This document shows, piece after piece, positions 6,718-15,038 of a stretch of 49,274 bases of DNA. The position numbers were made by a program, and so were the translations under genes. The notes beneath the pieces were generated by a model, which searched no databases, was not told the origin of the DNA, and saw only the letters and a list, made by a program, of their open reading frames with translations. Position 1 is the first letter of the stretch; each line of letters opens with the position of its first letter. Source of the stretch: Bacillota bacterium (lineage in GTDB: Bacteria > Bacillota > Clostridia > Christensenellales > Aristaeellaceae); the NCBI GenBank assembly GCA_023421395.1, contig JAEZTL010000020.1, positions 1 to 49,274 of the forward strand, written 5' to 3'.

Positions 6718-9504
6718 ATGGCGGGCAAATCGGGTTCAACCAAAAAACGCGGGACAACGGCCGCCGCGCCGCGCGCGGCGAAGCCGCGTCAGGCTGCGCC
6801 GGCGCCGCAGCCTCCCGAGGATCGAAGCTTTCTGCGCGAGGTGCTGGGTGTCCTTGTGATGGGCGCCGGGCTGTTGCTTGCGTACTTTTCATTCGCCGAG
6901 GGCGAGGCCGCCAGGGCTGTCACGGGCGTACTCCGGGGCATTGCGGGCTCGCTTTACCTCCTGGTGCCGCTGATGGTCGTCTGGATCGGCGCGCTCGCCA
7001 CTTTTTCAAACCGTGAGCGCAGGGTGCGGCCCGGGCGGCTGGCGCTGACGTTCCTTTTGCCGCTTTTCATCTGCGCGGTCTGGCATCTGCATGCGTTTGA
7101 TTCGGTTCATCCGCCCGCCAGCATTGACAGCTTCAGCAACTTCGTCTTTGAGTCCTATCGCTACAGGCAGGGCGGAGCGGGTGTTTTGGGCGCGCTCTTT
7201 TCCTGGCCCGTCCACATATACATCGCTCAGAAGAGCATATTCGGTTCGGTGGTCGTGCTGTGCACCCTGGCGGTGGCGGACCTGATCCTGCTTCGGAAGA
7301 TTTCGCTTCGGCGGCTGGGCGGCAAGGTGCGCCAGTCTTACGGCCAGTATGTGGAGCACGCGCGCCAGCGGGCCGACGAGAAGCGCCAGGCTTCCCTTGA
7401 GCGCCAGCAGGCGATGGTGGTGCCCACGGTCTACGCCGGCGGCGCCGCGGTGGTCTCCGACCCCCGGCCCGCCAGGCGGGCCGCAAAGCCTCAGCCCGCG
7501 TCCAGGGCTAAAATGCCCGACAGCGACGATCTGGAGAACTGGGATGTGCCGAAGGCGCCGATCCGGCGTTCCTCCGGCGATCGCGAGATGGTGATCGAAC
7601 GCATCCACCCGGACGATCCGCTGCCCGGCGAACCCCGCGTGCATCCGGCGGAGGACGGCCCGGAGGAGCCGGACGTGCCTCACTTCCTCGCCAAGCGCCG
7701 CCCCGCCGGCGCGAAGGCGGAGAAGCTCCGGGTCAAGGAGCCGGAACCGCTGCACAAGTCCGAGCCGGAGCCGCTCCCGCCTCAGCCCGACGGACGTGAG
7801 GTGGCGGAACGCGCGCCCTACGAAACCCGGGGCCAGGCCGAATTCGCCGGCGGCGACTGGCAAGAGGTCAAGCTGGGGGACGAGGAACTCGTCTTCTCCG
7901 CCGAGCCCGATCCCGAGCCGGAGTCCACGCCCGACGCAGTGCCGGAGCCGCCCTTCGAGCCCACCGCCGTCCGAAAGGAAAAGCGGCCGGTGATCATCGC
8001 GCCGTCGGTGAAAAAGCCCAAAAAGCCGGAGCCGCAGCCTGCCCGGCAGCAACCGGCGGATCCGGACGCCTACAACTACCCGCCCATCGATCTTCTCGCC
8101 GCGGCGCAGCCCTCCCAGGTGAAAAACCGCGAGCAGTCCGACGAACTCAAAGCCAAGAAGCTGATCGAAACGCTGGCCAGCTTCGGCATCAGCGCGCGGC
8201 TGATCGGCGTGGCCCACGGCCCCACCGTCACGCGGTTCGAGCTGTCGCCGGCGGCGGGCGTCAAGGTCAGCCGCATCACGGCGCTGGCGGACGATATCGC
8301 CCTCAACCTGGCGGCGGTCAGCGTGCGCATTGAGGCGCCGATCCCCGGCAAGGCGGCGGTGGGCGTCGAGGTGCCCAACGATACCATCGAGGTGGTGCCG
8401 CTGAGGGACGTGCTGGAGTCCCAGGAAGCGCGCAAGCATCCGTCGCGCCTGGCGGTGGCGCTGGGCCGCGACAACGCGGGCCGCTACATCGTGTCCGACC
8501 TTGCCAAGATGCCCCACGTGCTGATCGCGGGTGCCACGGGCTCGGGCAAATCGGTGTGCATCAACTGCATCGTATGTTCCATCCTCTACCGCGCCACGCC
8601 CGACGAAGTCAAGCTGATGATGATCGACCCCAAAGTGGTCGAGCTGTCCAGCTACAACGGCATTCCGCACCTTCTGGTGCCGGTGGTGACCGATCCCAAG
8701 AAGGCAGCCAGCGCCCTCGACTGGGCCGTGGCCGAGATGAGCGGGCGCTACAAGAAGTTCGCGGAACTGGGCGTGCGCGATATGAAGGGCTACAACCTGC
8801 ACAGGCCCGAGGACGAGCCCGCCATGCCGCAGATCGTGATCATTATCGACGAGCTGGCGGACCTGATGATGGTCGCCCCCGGCGAGGTGGAGGACTCCAT
8901 CTGCCGCCTGGCGCAATTGGCCCGCGCGGCGGGCATCCATCTGGTCATCGCCACGCAGCGGCCCTCCGTCAACGTCATCACCGGCGTCATCAAGGCCAAC
9001 ATCCCCTCCCGCATCGCCTTCACCGTGGCCTCCCAGGTGGACAGCCGCACGATTCTGGACGTGGGCGGCGCGGAGAAGCTCTTGGGCCGGGGCGACATGC
9101 TGTTCGCGCCCGCCGGCGTCAACAAGCCCGCCCGCGTGCAGGGCGCCTGGGTGTCGGACGACGAGGTGAACGACATCGTATCCTACATCAAGGTGCGCCA
9201 CGAAACCACCTATGACGAGGACGTCATTGAGCACCTGGAAAACGCCGCCATGTCCGACGCCGAGAAGGACGACGCCAAGGATGAATACGACAGCCTTCTG
9301 CCTCAGGCCGTGGAAATGGTGATCGAGGCCGGGCAGGCATCCACCAGCATGATCCAGCGGAGGCTGCGCGTGGGCTACGCCCGAGCGGGCCGGCTGATCG
9401 ACGAAATGGAAAAGCGGGGCATCGTCGGCCAGGCCGACGGCGCAAAGCCCCGGAATGTACTGATCTCGCGCGAACAGTTCAAGCTGCTGTTCGGCGATTC
9501 GTGA
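6718..9504 (+). CDS. ftsK: FtsK/SpoIIIE family DNA translocase
   Basis: Septum-bound DNA pump that moves chromosomal DNA at division or into the forespore. About four N-terminal membrane helices (residues 40-200) are followed by a long Pro/Glu/Ala-rich linker (about 230-460). The RecA-like motor has Walker A GATGSGKS near residue 605 and Walker B IIIDELADLMM near 710. A C-terminal winged-helix gamma domain near 860-925 (RLRVGYARAGRLIDEMEKRG) reads KOPS/SRS DNA. The length (928) fits SpoIIIE with an expanded linker. ATG at 6718 follows GGAGG at five bases; a TTG just upstream is less likely. As the organism sporulates, it may serve both division and spore formation. Confidence 0.95.
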   Translation: MAGKSGSTKKRGTTAAAPRAAKPRQAAPAPQPPEDRSFLREVLGVLVMGAGLLLAYFSFAEGEAARAVTGVLRGIAGSLYLLVPLMVVWIGALATFSNRERRVRPGRLALTFLLPLFICAVWHLHAFDSVHPPASIDSFSNFVFESYRYRQGGAGVLGALFSWPVHIYIAQKSIFGSVVVLCTLAVADLILLRKISLRRLGGKVRQSYGQYVEHARQRADEKRQASLERQQAMVVPTVYAGGAAVVSDPRPARRAAKPQPASRAKMPDSDDLENWDVPKAPIRRSSGDREMVIERIHPDDPLPGEPRVHPAEDGPEEPDVPHFLAKRRPAGAKAEKLRVKEPEPLHKSEPEPLPPQPDGREVAERAPYETRGQAEFAGGDWQEVKLGDEELVFSAEPDPEPESTPDAVPEPPFEPTAVRKEKRPVIIAPSVKKPKKPEPQPARQQPADPDAYNYPPIDLLAAAQPSQVKNREQSDELKAKKLIETLASFGISARLIGVAHGPTVTRFELSPAAGVKVSRITALADDIALNLAAVSVRIEAPIPGKAAVGVEVPNDTIEVVPLRDVLESQEARKHPSRLAVALGRDNAGRYIVSDLAKMPHVLIAGATGSGKSVCINCIVCSILYRATPDEVKLMMIDPKVVELSSYNGIPHLLVPVVTDPKKAASALDWAVAEMSGRYKKFAELGVRDMKGYNLHRPEDEPAMPQIVIIIDELADLMMVAPGEVEDSICRLAQLARAAGIHLVIATQRPSVNVITGVIKANIPSRIAFTVASQVDSRTILDVGGAEKLLGRGDMLFAPAGVNKPARVQGAWVSDDEVNDIVSYIKVRHETTYDEDVIEHLENAAMSDAEKDDAKDEYDSLLPQAVEMVIEAGQASTSMIQRRLRVGYARAGRLIDEMEKRGIVGQADGAKPRNVLISREQFKLLFGDS

Positions 9505-9512
9505 GGAGTTTT

Positions 9513-10826
9513 ATGGAAAGAACGGTTGGACTTGTGTCGCTGGGCTGCTCAAAGAACCGGGTAGACAGCGAGGTGATGCTGGGCATTCTGACCCAGCACG
9601 GCTACCGCGTGGTGGCCAATCCCGAAGAGGCGGACGTGATCCTGGTCAATACCTGCGGCTTCATCCAGTCGGCCAAGGAGGAGTCCATCGACGCCATTCT
9701 GGACATGGCTCGCTATAAAAACGGCGGCAGGCTGAAAAAGCTGATCGTCACCGGCTGCCTCTCCCAGCGTTACGGCAAGGAGATCCGGGACGACATGCCC
9801 GAGGTGGACGCGGTGCTCGGCGTGGCGGAGTATCAGAACCTGCCGGAAATCCTGGAGGAGGCATTCCGCGGCGAGCGCCCGCTCAGAACCGGCGAGTGCG
9901 GCCGCTTCTTCGACAGCCCGCGCCTTCTGACCACGCCGTCCCACTCGGCGTATGTGAAGATCTCCGACGGCTGCGACAACCGCTGCGCCTACTGCGCCAT
10001 CCCGCTGATCCGGGGCGGCTACCAGTCCCGCCCGGCGGATTCGATCCTTCGGGAGTGCGAAGCCCTCGCCGCCCGGGGCGTGACGGAACTGACGCTGATC
10101 GCTCAGGACACCTCCCGCTACGGCAGCGACCTGCCCGGGGAAGTCAATCTGGCGGGGCTCCTCCGGAAGATCAGCGAAATTGACGGCGTGCGCTGGCTCC
10201 GGACGCTCTACTGCTACCCGGACACCGTGACGGACGAGCTGCTGGACGCCATCGGCGGCCTGCCGAAGGTATGTTCGTATCTGGATCTGCCGCTGCAGCA
10301 CATCAGCGGCGAGGTTCTGCGCCGCATGAACCGCCGGGGCTCTCCGGAACTCATCCGGGAGTTGATCGCCTCGTGCCGCGTGCGGGGAATCCTGGTTCGC
10401 ACCACGTTCATTGTGGGCTTCCCCGGCGAAACCGAGGCGCAATTCGAAGAGCTTCTCGATTTTGTCCGGTGGGCGCGGTTTGACCGGCTGGGCGCGTTTT
10501 CCTATTCGCCGGAGGAGGGCACCGCCGCGGCGGAAATGCCCGGCCAGATCGACGAGGCGGTCAAAAAGGACCGCCTGGACCGGCTGATGCGGCTGCAGCA
10601 GGGTATTTCGCTTGAAATCAACCGGGCGCGCGTTGGCGAAACCTGCGAGGTACTGGTGGAATCCTTTGAAAACGGTCGGTACCTCGGCCGCTCCCGGAAG
10701 GAAGCGCCGGAGGTGGACGGCCTGATCCGCGTCAAATCCCGCCGGACGCTTTCGCCGGGCGAATATGTACAAGTGCAGATCACCGGCGCGTCCGAGTATG
10801 ATCTTGACGGGGAGGCCGTGCAATGA
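9513..10826 (+). CDS. rimO: Ribosomal protein S12 (Asp) methylthiotransferase, radical SAM
   Basis: Adds a methylthio group to an aspartate of ribosomal protein S12. The N-terminal UPF0004 domain starts with GLVSLGCSKNRVDSE and has three cluster cysteines. The radical SAM motif CDNRCAYC sits near residue 154, and a C-terminal TRAM domain (about 375-437) ends the protein. GCSKN and the acidic TRAM favour RimO over MiaB. ATG at 9513 follows GAGGAG and starts eight bases after the ftsK stop. The last four bases overlap the start of pgsA, which indicates coupled translation. Confidence 0.95.
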   Translation: MERTVGLVSLGCSKNRVDSEVMLGILTQHGYRVVANPEEADVILVNTCGFIQSAKEESIDAILDMARYKNGGRLKKLIVTGCLSQRYGKEIRDDMPEVDAVLGVAEYQNLPEILEEAFRGERPLRTGECGRFFDSPRLLTTPSHSAYVKISDGCDNRCAYCAIPLIRGGYQSRPADSILRECEALAARGVTELTLIAQDTSRYGSDLPGEVNLAGLLRKISEIDGVRWLRTLYCYPDTVTDELLDAIGGLPKVCSYLDLPLQHISGEVLRRMNRRGSPELIRELIASCRVRGILVRTTFIVGFPGETEAQFEELLDFVRWARFDRLGAFSYSPEEGTAAAEMPGQIDEAVKKDRLDRLMRLQQGISLEINRARVGETCEVLVESFENGRYLGRSRKEAPEVDGLIRVKSRRTLSPGEYVQVQITGASEYDLDGEAVQ

Positions 10827-11356
10827 ACCTCCCCAACCGGCTGACCATCCTGCGCGTCGGGCTGATCCCGGCGTTTGTGGCGCTTCTCAGCGTGAATACG
10901 CCGCTTATGCAGGTGTTGGCGGCGCTTTCGTTTGTCATCGCGTCGCTGACGGACTGGATGGATGGCTGGTACGCCCGCCGGCACGGCCAGGAAACCGACT
11001 TCGGCAAGCTGATGGATCCGATGGCGGACAAGCTCCTGGTGATGGCGGCGCTCGTCCTTCTGGTGGCGCAGAACCGCGCGCCCTGGCTGGCCGCGGTGGT
11101 GATCCTCGCCCGGGAGTTCGTGATCTCCGGCATACGACTGGTGGCCACCGCCCAAGGCCGCGTAATCGCCGCGGACAAGCTGGGAAAATACAAGACGGCG
11201 CTGCAGATGGTGGCAATCCCGATGCTGGTACTCGCCCCCGTGCTGGGTCTCTGGTGCGCCCAGGGCGGCGAGGTGCTGCTCTGGGGCTCGGTGGTGCTGT
11301 CGATCGCGTCCTGCGCTTCCTACATCCTGCAAAACAGAGAGGTCTTTACAAAATGA
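10823..11356 (+). CDS. pgsA: Phosphatidylglycerophosphate synthase, copy 2
   Basis: CDP-diacylglycerol-glycerol-3-phosphate 3-phosphatidyltransferase, a membrane enzyme of phosphatidylglycerol synthesis. The signature D-G-x2-A-R-x8-G-x3-D-x3-D runs from D47 to D69, flanked by hydrophobic helices; 177 residues. The start overlaps the rimO stop (ATGA) and the end overlaps the cinA start (ATGA), so the three genes are translationally coupled. rimO-pgsA-cinA is a common Firmicute order, which makes this copy the likely housekeeping PgsA. It is clearly related to copy 1 at 3202-3732 (N-termini MNLPNLLTALR and MNLPNRLTILR), but much of the remaining sequence differs. Confidence 0.93.
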   Translation: MNLPNRLTILRVGLIPAFVALLSVNTPLMQVLAALSFVIASLTDWMDGWYARRHGQETDFGKLMDPMADKLLVMAALVLLVAQNRAPWLAAVVILAREFVISGIRLVATAQGRVIAADKLGKYKTALQMVAIPMLVLAPVLGLWCAQGGEVLLWGSVVLSIASCASYILQNREVFTK

Positions 11357-12591
11357 TCTGCGAAATCCTGTCGGTCGGAACGGAGCTGCTCATGGGCCAG
11401 GTGGCCAACACCGACGCACAGTACCTGTCGCGCCGGCTTTCGGAACTGGGCGTGACGGTGTTCCGCCACACCGTCGTGGGGGACAACCCCGATCGCGTGA
11501 AAGAGGCGCTGAAAACCGCGCTCTCCCGCAGTGATCTGGTCATCACCACCGGTGGTCTTGGCCCCACGGAAGACGACCTGACCAAAGAGATGGTGGCGGC
11601 GCATTTCGGCCTCGACATGCGCCTGCATCAGCCCAGCATGGACGCGCTGTTGGAACGCATGAAGCGCATCCACCCGGACCGGGTGCTGTCCGACAACAAC
11701 TTGAAGCAGGCCTATTTCCCAGAGGGCGCCATTGTGATGCCCAACCGGCGCGGCACCGCGCCCGGCTGCATTGTGGAGGCGGAGGGCAAGGCGGTGGCGG
11801 TGCTGCCGGGACCGCCGAGAGAGCTGAGGGACATGTTCGAGCAGCAGCTGGAGCCCTACATTCTGGCCCGCCGGGAGATGAATCTCTCCTCCCGGTTCTT
11901 CCGCATCTTCGGCGTGGGAGAATCCAACGTGGAGACGATTCTGCTGGACCTCTTCCACAGCCAGAACCCGACGCTGGCGCTGTACTGCGGCGCGGGCGAG
12001 GTGACGGCCCGGCTCACGGCCTCCGGCGCGCCGGGCGAGGACCTGGCCCCGCTGATGGACCCGGTGGAGGCCGAGATCAAAAGGCGTCTGGGCGACGCCG
12101 TCTACGCCGAGGGGCGCGACGAGACGATGCAAAGCGCCGTGCTCGAAAAACTCCTCGCCCGGGGCGAGACCATCGCGCTGGCGGAGAGCTGCACCGGCGG
12201 TAAACTGTCGGCGATGCTTACTGATATCCCCGGCGCGTCAAAGGCGCTCGTGGCCGGCTACGTCACCTACTCCAACGAGGCCAAGGTGCGCTCGCTGGGC
12301 GTCACCCGGGAAGTGCTCGCCGCTCATGGCGCCGTCAGCGAGGCCTGCGCACGGCAAATGGCGGAAGGCGCGCGTTCGGCCGCCGGTTCAACCTGGGCGC
12401 TCTCCGTCACCGGCATCGCCGGCCCCGACGGCGGCACGGAGGAAAAGCCCGTGGGCACGGTGTTCATCGGAATCGCCGGCCCCGACGGCGCGGAAGTGCA
12501 GCGCTTTCAGTTCCTGGGTGACCGTTCCTGGATCCGCACCCTCAGCTGCCAGCACGCGCTGAATATGCTCCGGCTCGCGCTCATTCCATAA
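11353..12591 (+). CDS. cinA: CinA: nucleotide-binding domain plus NMN amidohydrolase
   Basis: Two-domain protein of pyridine-nucleotide recycling, linked to competence in some bacteria. The N-terminal MoaB/MogA-like domain (about 1-170) starts CEILSVGTELLMGQ and has the TTGGLGPT and LPGPPRE motifs. The C-terminal PncC domain (about 255-412) has the amidohydrolase motif AESCTGGKLS near residue 277 and SVTGIAGPDGG. The frame is open upstream to 10765, but that part overlaps rimO and pgsA. ATG at 11353, overlapping the pgsA stop, gives the usual 412 residues. In many Firmicutes recA follows cinA; here it does not. Confidence 0.95.
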   Translation: MICEILSVGTELLMGQVANTDAQYLSRRLSELGVTVFRHTVVGDNPDRVKEALKTALSRSDLVITTGGLGPTEDDLTKEMVAAHFGLDMRLHQPSMDALLERMKRIHPDRVLSDNNLKQAYFPEGAIVMPNRRGTAPGCIVEAEGKAVAVLPGPPRELRDMFEQQLEPYILARREMNLSSRFFRIFGVGESNVETILLDLFHSQNPTLALYCGAGEVTARLTASGAPGEDLAPLMDPVEAEIKRRLGDAVYAEGRDETMQSAVLEKLLARGETIALAESCTGGKLSAMLTDIPGASKALVAGYVTYSNEAKVRSLGVTREVLAAHGAVSEACARQMAEGARSAAGSTWALSVTGIAGPDGGTEEKPVGTVFIGIAGPDGAEVQRFQFLGDRSWIRTLSCQHALNMLRLALIP

Positions 12592-12622
12592 CGCAGAATC
12601 AGGCTTACAAAGGAGGATCGCC

Positions 12623-13354
12623 ATGCAGATTTTTGTGTTCCGCAGCGCGGAAGAGGTCGCGTCCGCCGCATCCATGGTGTTCGCCGCGCAGCTTTACCAA
12701 AAACCGGACAGCGTGCTGGGCCTCGCCACCGGCTCCACGCCCATCCCTACCTACCAATCGCTGATCGATCTGGCTCAAAGAGGCCTTGTGGACTTCTCCC
12801 GCGCCCGCACCTTCAACCTGGACGAGTATGTGGGGCTCGCGCCCGACCATCCCTGCGCCTACCGGCGCTTCATGAACGAGCAGCTTTTCCTGCACATCCC
12901 CATCGACCCGGACAACACCCACGTGCCCTCGGGCCTGGGCGACCCGGCGGAAAACGCCCGCGCGTACGACCGGATGATCGAAGCGGCGGGCGGCATCGAT
13001 CTGCAGCTATTGGGCATTGGCCTCAACGGCCACATCGGCTTTAACGAGCCCGCGGAGGATTATACCTGGGGTACCCACGTGGTCACGCTGACCGCTTCCA
13101 CGCTGGAGGCCAACGCCCGCTGGTTTGACGATCCCGCGAAAATGCCCCGCGAGGCCATCAGCCTCGGCATAGGCGGCATCATGGAGGCCAAACGGGTGCT
13201 GCTCATCGCCACCGGAGCGGACAAGGCCCAGGCGGTGTCCCGCGCGGCAAAGGGGCCGGTATCGCCGGACAGCCCGGCATCCATTCTGCGCTTCCACCCC
13301 AACGCCCAGTTGATGCTGGACGAGGCGGCCGCGTCGGGGCTGAAAAACCAATAA
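12623..13354 (+). CDS. nagB: Glucosamine-6-phosphate deaminase
   Basis: Converts glucosamine 6-phosphate to fructose 6-phosphate and ammonia, the entry point of amino sugars into glycolysis. Family motifs are present: the phosphate-binding LATGSTP near residues 33-39, the NLDEYVGL motif near 69-76, and GIGLNGHIGFNEP near 131-143 with the catalytic His. The 243 residues are normal. A strong AAAGGAGG site lies six bases before the ATG. It follows cinA by 31 bases with no visible terminator, so it may be read from the same transcript, although I see no nagA nearby. Confidence 0.95.
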   Translation: MQIFVFRSAEEVASAASMVFAAQLYQKPDSVLGLATGSTPIPTYQSLIDLAQRGLVDFSRARTFNLDEYVGLAPDHPCAYRRFMNEQLFLHIPIDPDNTHVPSGLGDPAENARAYDRMIEAAGGIDLQLLGIGLNGHIGFNEPAEDYTWGTHVVTLTASTLEANARWFDDPAKMPREAISLGIGGIMEAKRVLLIATGADKAQAVSRAAKGPVSPDSPASILRFHPNAQLMLDEAAASGLKNQ

Positions 13355-13371
13355 CAAAAAATTAATGTTCA

Positions 13372-13401
13372 GAAGGAGTTTTTGCCGTCCATATAGAATA
13401 T
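13372..13401 (+). promoter_or_regulatory. Sigma-H-type promoter of the hpf transcript
   Basis: GAAGGAGTT (13372-13380) and ATAGAATAT (13393-13401) are separated by 12 bp. They match the known sigma-H pattern RnAGGAwWW - 11/12 - RnnGAATww at every defined position but one. No sigma-A -35 fits the overlapping TATACT. Bacillus subtilis hpf (yvyD) is known to be sigma-H and sigma-B dependent, which supports the reading. Confidence 0.65.
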
Positions 13402-13435
13402 ACTCATCATTACCCCCTGAGAGGAGGCGGTGCCC

Positions 13436-13492
13436 ATGGGCGAAGAAAATCCCCGCACCCAATCCAAGGATAAAATGATTCGGGAGGTTTGA
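13436..13492 (+). CDS. 18-codon leader ORF upstream of hpf
   Basis: A very short ORF, MGEENPRTQSKDKMIREV, starts at ATG 13436. A strong GAGGAGG ribosome-binding site lies eight bases upstream. It ends with TGA at 13490-13492, three bases before the hpf ATG. The hpf ribosome-binding site (CGGGAGGT) lies inside its last codons, so translating the small ORF would affect access to it. I do not recognise the peptide. It could be a coupled leader peptide or a small hydrophilic protein. Without comparative data coding is unproven. Confidence 0.5.
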   Translation: MGEENPRTQSKDKMIREV

Positions 13493-13495
13493 CCG

Positions 13496-14035
13496 ATGCG
13501 TATCACGATTACAGGCAGAAACTTGGATATTTCGGACGGATGGCGCGCCAAAATAGAAAAAAAGGTCGGCAAGCTGGACAAGTACCTGCGCGACGATTCC
13601 GAGGTTGAGGTTCGCCTTTCCCAGGAGCACGGCACCCGGAAATCCGCGGAGATCACGATTCTTCTGGCAGGCTCGATTCTGCGGGCCGAGGAAACCGGCC
13701 AAGAGGCCAACGCATGTCTCGACAAGGTGATGGACAAGATCGTCCGCCAGATCCACCGTCATCGCACCAAGATTGAAAAGCGGCTGCGGGCCGGGGCGTT
13801 CGAGGTGGAATCTCCCGAACTGGCCGAGCCGGTGGATGAGGCGCCCGAGGCCCACAAGGTGGTGCGCACCAAGCGCTTCAGCGTCAAGCCCACCAGCGTG
13901 GACGAAGCCATCACGCAGATGGAGATGCTGGGCCACAATTTCCACTTGTTCCTCAATGAGGACACGGGGACCTACGGTGTGGTATACCGCCGCGAGGATG
14001 GGGACTACGGCCTGCTGGAGCCCACCAACGCATAG
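13496..14035 (+). CDS. hpf: Ribosome hibernation promoting factor, long form
   Basis: Binds the 30S decoding site when growth stops and pairs ribosomes into inactive 100S dimers. The N-terminal S30AE domain (about 1-105) starts MRITITGRNLDISDGWRAKI. A charged linker precedes the C-terminal dimerisation domain (about 120-179) with VRTKRFSVKPTSVDEAI and VVYRREDGDYGLLEP, so this is the long type usual in Firmicutes. The length is 179 residues. A sigma-H-type promoter and a small leader ORF precede it, which agrees with induction on entry into stationary phase or sporulation (inference). A GNRA-capped hairpin follows. Confidence 0.96.
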   Translation: MRITITGRNLDISDGWRAKIEKKVGKLDKYLRDDSEVEVRLSQEHGTRKSAEITILLAGSILRAEETGQEANACLDKVMDKIVRQIHRHRTKIEKRLRAGAFEVESPELAEPVDEAPEAHKVVRTKRFSVKPTSVDEAITQMEMLGHNFHLFLNEDTGTYGVVYRREDGDYGLLEPTNA

Positions 14036-14068
14036 CGCGTCATTTCCTTTTTCGGATTGATTTTATTG

Positions 14069-14098
14069 GGCCGCCCGGCGCGAAAGCGCCGGGCGGCC
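14069..14098. terminator. Hairpin between convergent hpf and GNAT genes
   Basis: Perfect 13-bp arms (14069-14081, 14086-14098) are capped by a GAAA tetraloop. There is no T-tract on either side, so termination is inferred from the convergent position. Confidence 0.5.
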
Positions 14099-14110
14099 TG
14101 CATCACCGAT

Positions 14111-14569
14111 CTATGCCCCGTGTCCGCCGCAGCCGCTCGGGGCGATCTCACCCGCCTCGACGCGCATCAAAAGCCCACTCTGCCCCCATTCGTCGCACGC
14201 TTCCCCGCTCGGCTTGAAGCCGTAGCGGGCATAGAACATCTCTTCGCCGGGGCGGATCAGCGCATACACGGCCGGCGCGTTCAGTTCCTTCGCGCGGAAG
14301 ATGAGCATCCGCATGATGAGATCTCCCAGGCCCTTTTTGCGCCTGTCCGGCATCACACCGACGCAGCCGATCACGAAGCGGTCCTCGTCCAAATAGAGCC
14401 GCCCGCTCCCCGCGGGCGCGCCGTCCTCGTCAAAGACCAGCGCGTAGACCGCCATCCTGTCGTGGCAGTCCTCACCGGATTCGAGCCCTTCGGCCCTGGC
14501 CACATCCCCACGCAGCGCGAGCACCTGCGAAACATCGTCGGAAGAGGTCAAATATTTTCCCCGAATCAT
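14111..14569 (-). CDS. GNAT-family N-acetyltransferase
   Basis: Acetyl-CoA-dependent acetyltransferase of unknown substrate, 152 residues. The coenzyme A-binding region is visible as FVIGCVGVMPDRRKKGLGDLI (Q/RxxGxG/A-type RRKKGLG near residues 75-81), and the late strand EEMFYARYGFKP is typical of GNAT proteins. The ATG is preceded by AGGAGG six bases away. The C-terminus ends in a short Gly/His/Cys stretch (SGCGGHGA) that might bind metal, though this is weak. It is divergent from the DUF896 gene and convergent with hpf. Confidence 0.8.
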   Translation of the reverse strand: MIRGKYLTSSDDVSQVLALRGDVARAEGLESGEDCHDRMAVYALVFDEDGAPAGSGRLYLDEDRFVIGCVGVMPDRRKKGLGDLIMRMLIFRAKELNAPAVYALIRPGEEMFYARYGFKPSGEACDEWGQSGLLMRVEAGEIAPSGCGGHGA

Positions 14570-14637
14570 TGTGTCCTCCTGCGCGGCAGGATTTTCGCGG
14601 CCGCGCGCCGAAATTATCCAGAAAGGAGCGTGAACCC

Positions 14638-14865
14638 ATGACCCCTGAAATGACCCGGCGCATCAACGAACTTGCGCGCCTCGCCCGCGAGCGGGCGCTC
14701 ACCCCGGAAGAGGAGGCGGAGCGCGCGGCGCTGCGCCGCCAGTACGTGGAGCACTTTAAGGCGGGCACCCGGCAGGCGCTGGACAGCACCCTCGTCCAGT
14801 ATCCGGACGGAAGCCGCGTACCGCTTAAGGACGCGTTGAAACGCCCTGACCCGAAGCCGGACTAA
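14638..14865 (+). CDS. DUF896 / UPF0291 small cytoplasmic protein (YnzC type)
   Basis: A 75-residue helical, highly charged protein. The MTRRINELARLARERALTPEE start, the later RRQYVEHFK and the spacing between them match the DUF896 family, whose Bacillus member YnzC folds as a two-helix hairpin. In Bacillus ynzC lies in the SOS-linked yneA operon. Here no lexA or SOS box was seen, so that role cannot be assumed. ATG at 14638 follows GAAAGGAG by nine bases; the upstream open frame back to 14569 has no support. Confidence 0.85.
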   Translation: MTPEMTRRINELARLARERALTPEEEAERAALRRQYVEHFKAGTRQALDSTLVQYPDGSRVPLKDALKRPDPKPD

Positions 14866-14936
14866 AACCCCACCCCATTGTACCAGCTTCCTGCAGAAAA
14901 TTCAACGCCGCGGCGCTGCCTTTCGGGCAATCACGA

Positions 14937-14956
14937 GCGGCTGCGCCATTGCGCAG
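14937..14956. repeat. Small inverted repeat after DUF896
   Basis: GGCTGCGC and GCGCAGCC flank a four-base loop. It lies in the 173-base gap between DUF896 and the convergent c-di-GMP gene and may help end the DUF896 transcript. Confidence 0.35.
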
Positions 14957-14988
14957 CCACCGCGCAGTCGGCGGCTGACGGAATGAAA

Positions 14989-15020
14989 GAGCCGCCGTCC
15001 CGCTGCGGAGGGGCGGCGGC
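14989..15020 (-). terminator. Terminator of the c-di-GMP regulator gene
   Basis: Read leftward, GCCGCCGCCCC pairs imperfectly with GGGACGGCGGC and is followed by TCTTTC. It lies about 20 bases past the stop codon at 15039. Confidence 0.5.
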
Positions 15021-15038
15021 ATGCTTCATTTTTGCCGT

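Noticed and set aside
7006..9234. 742-codon leftward open frame opposite ftsK
   Set aside because: Mirror of the ftsK coding frame with no start signals; shadow frame.
10765..11352. 196-codon N-terminal extension of cinA
   Set aside because: It overlaps the ends of rimO and all of pgsA in another frame. CinA homologues begin at the ATG at 11353.
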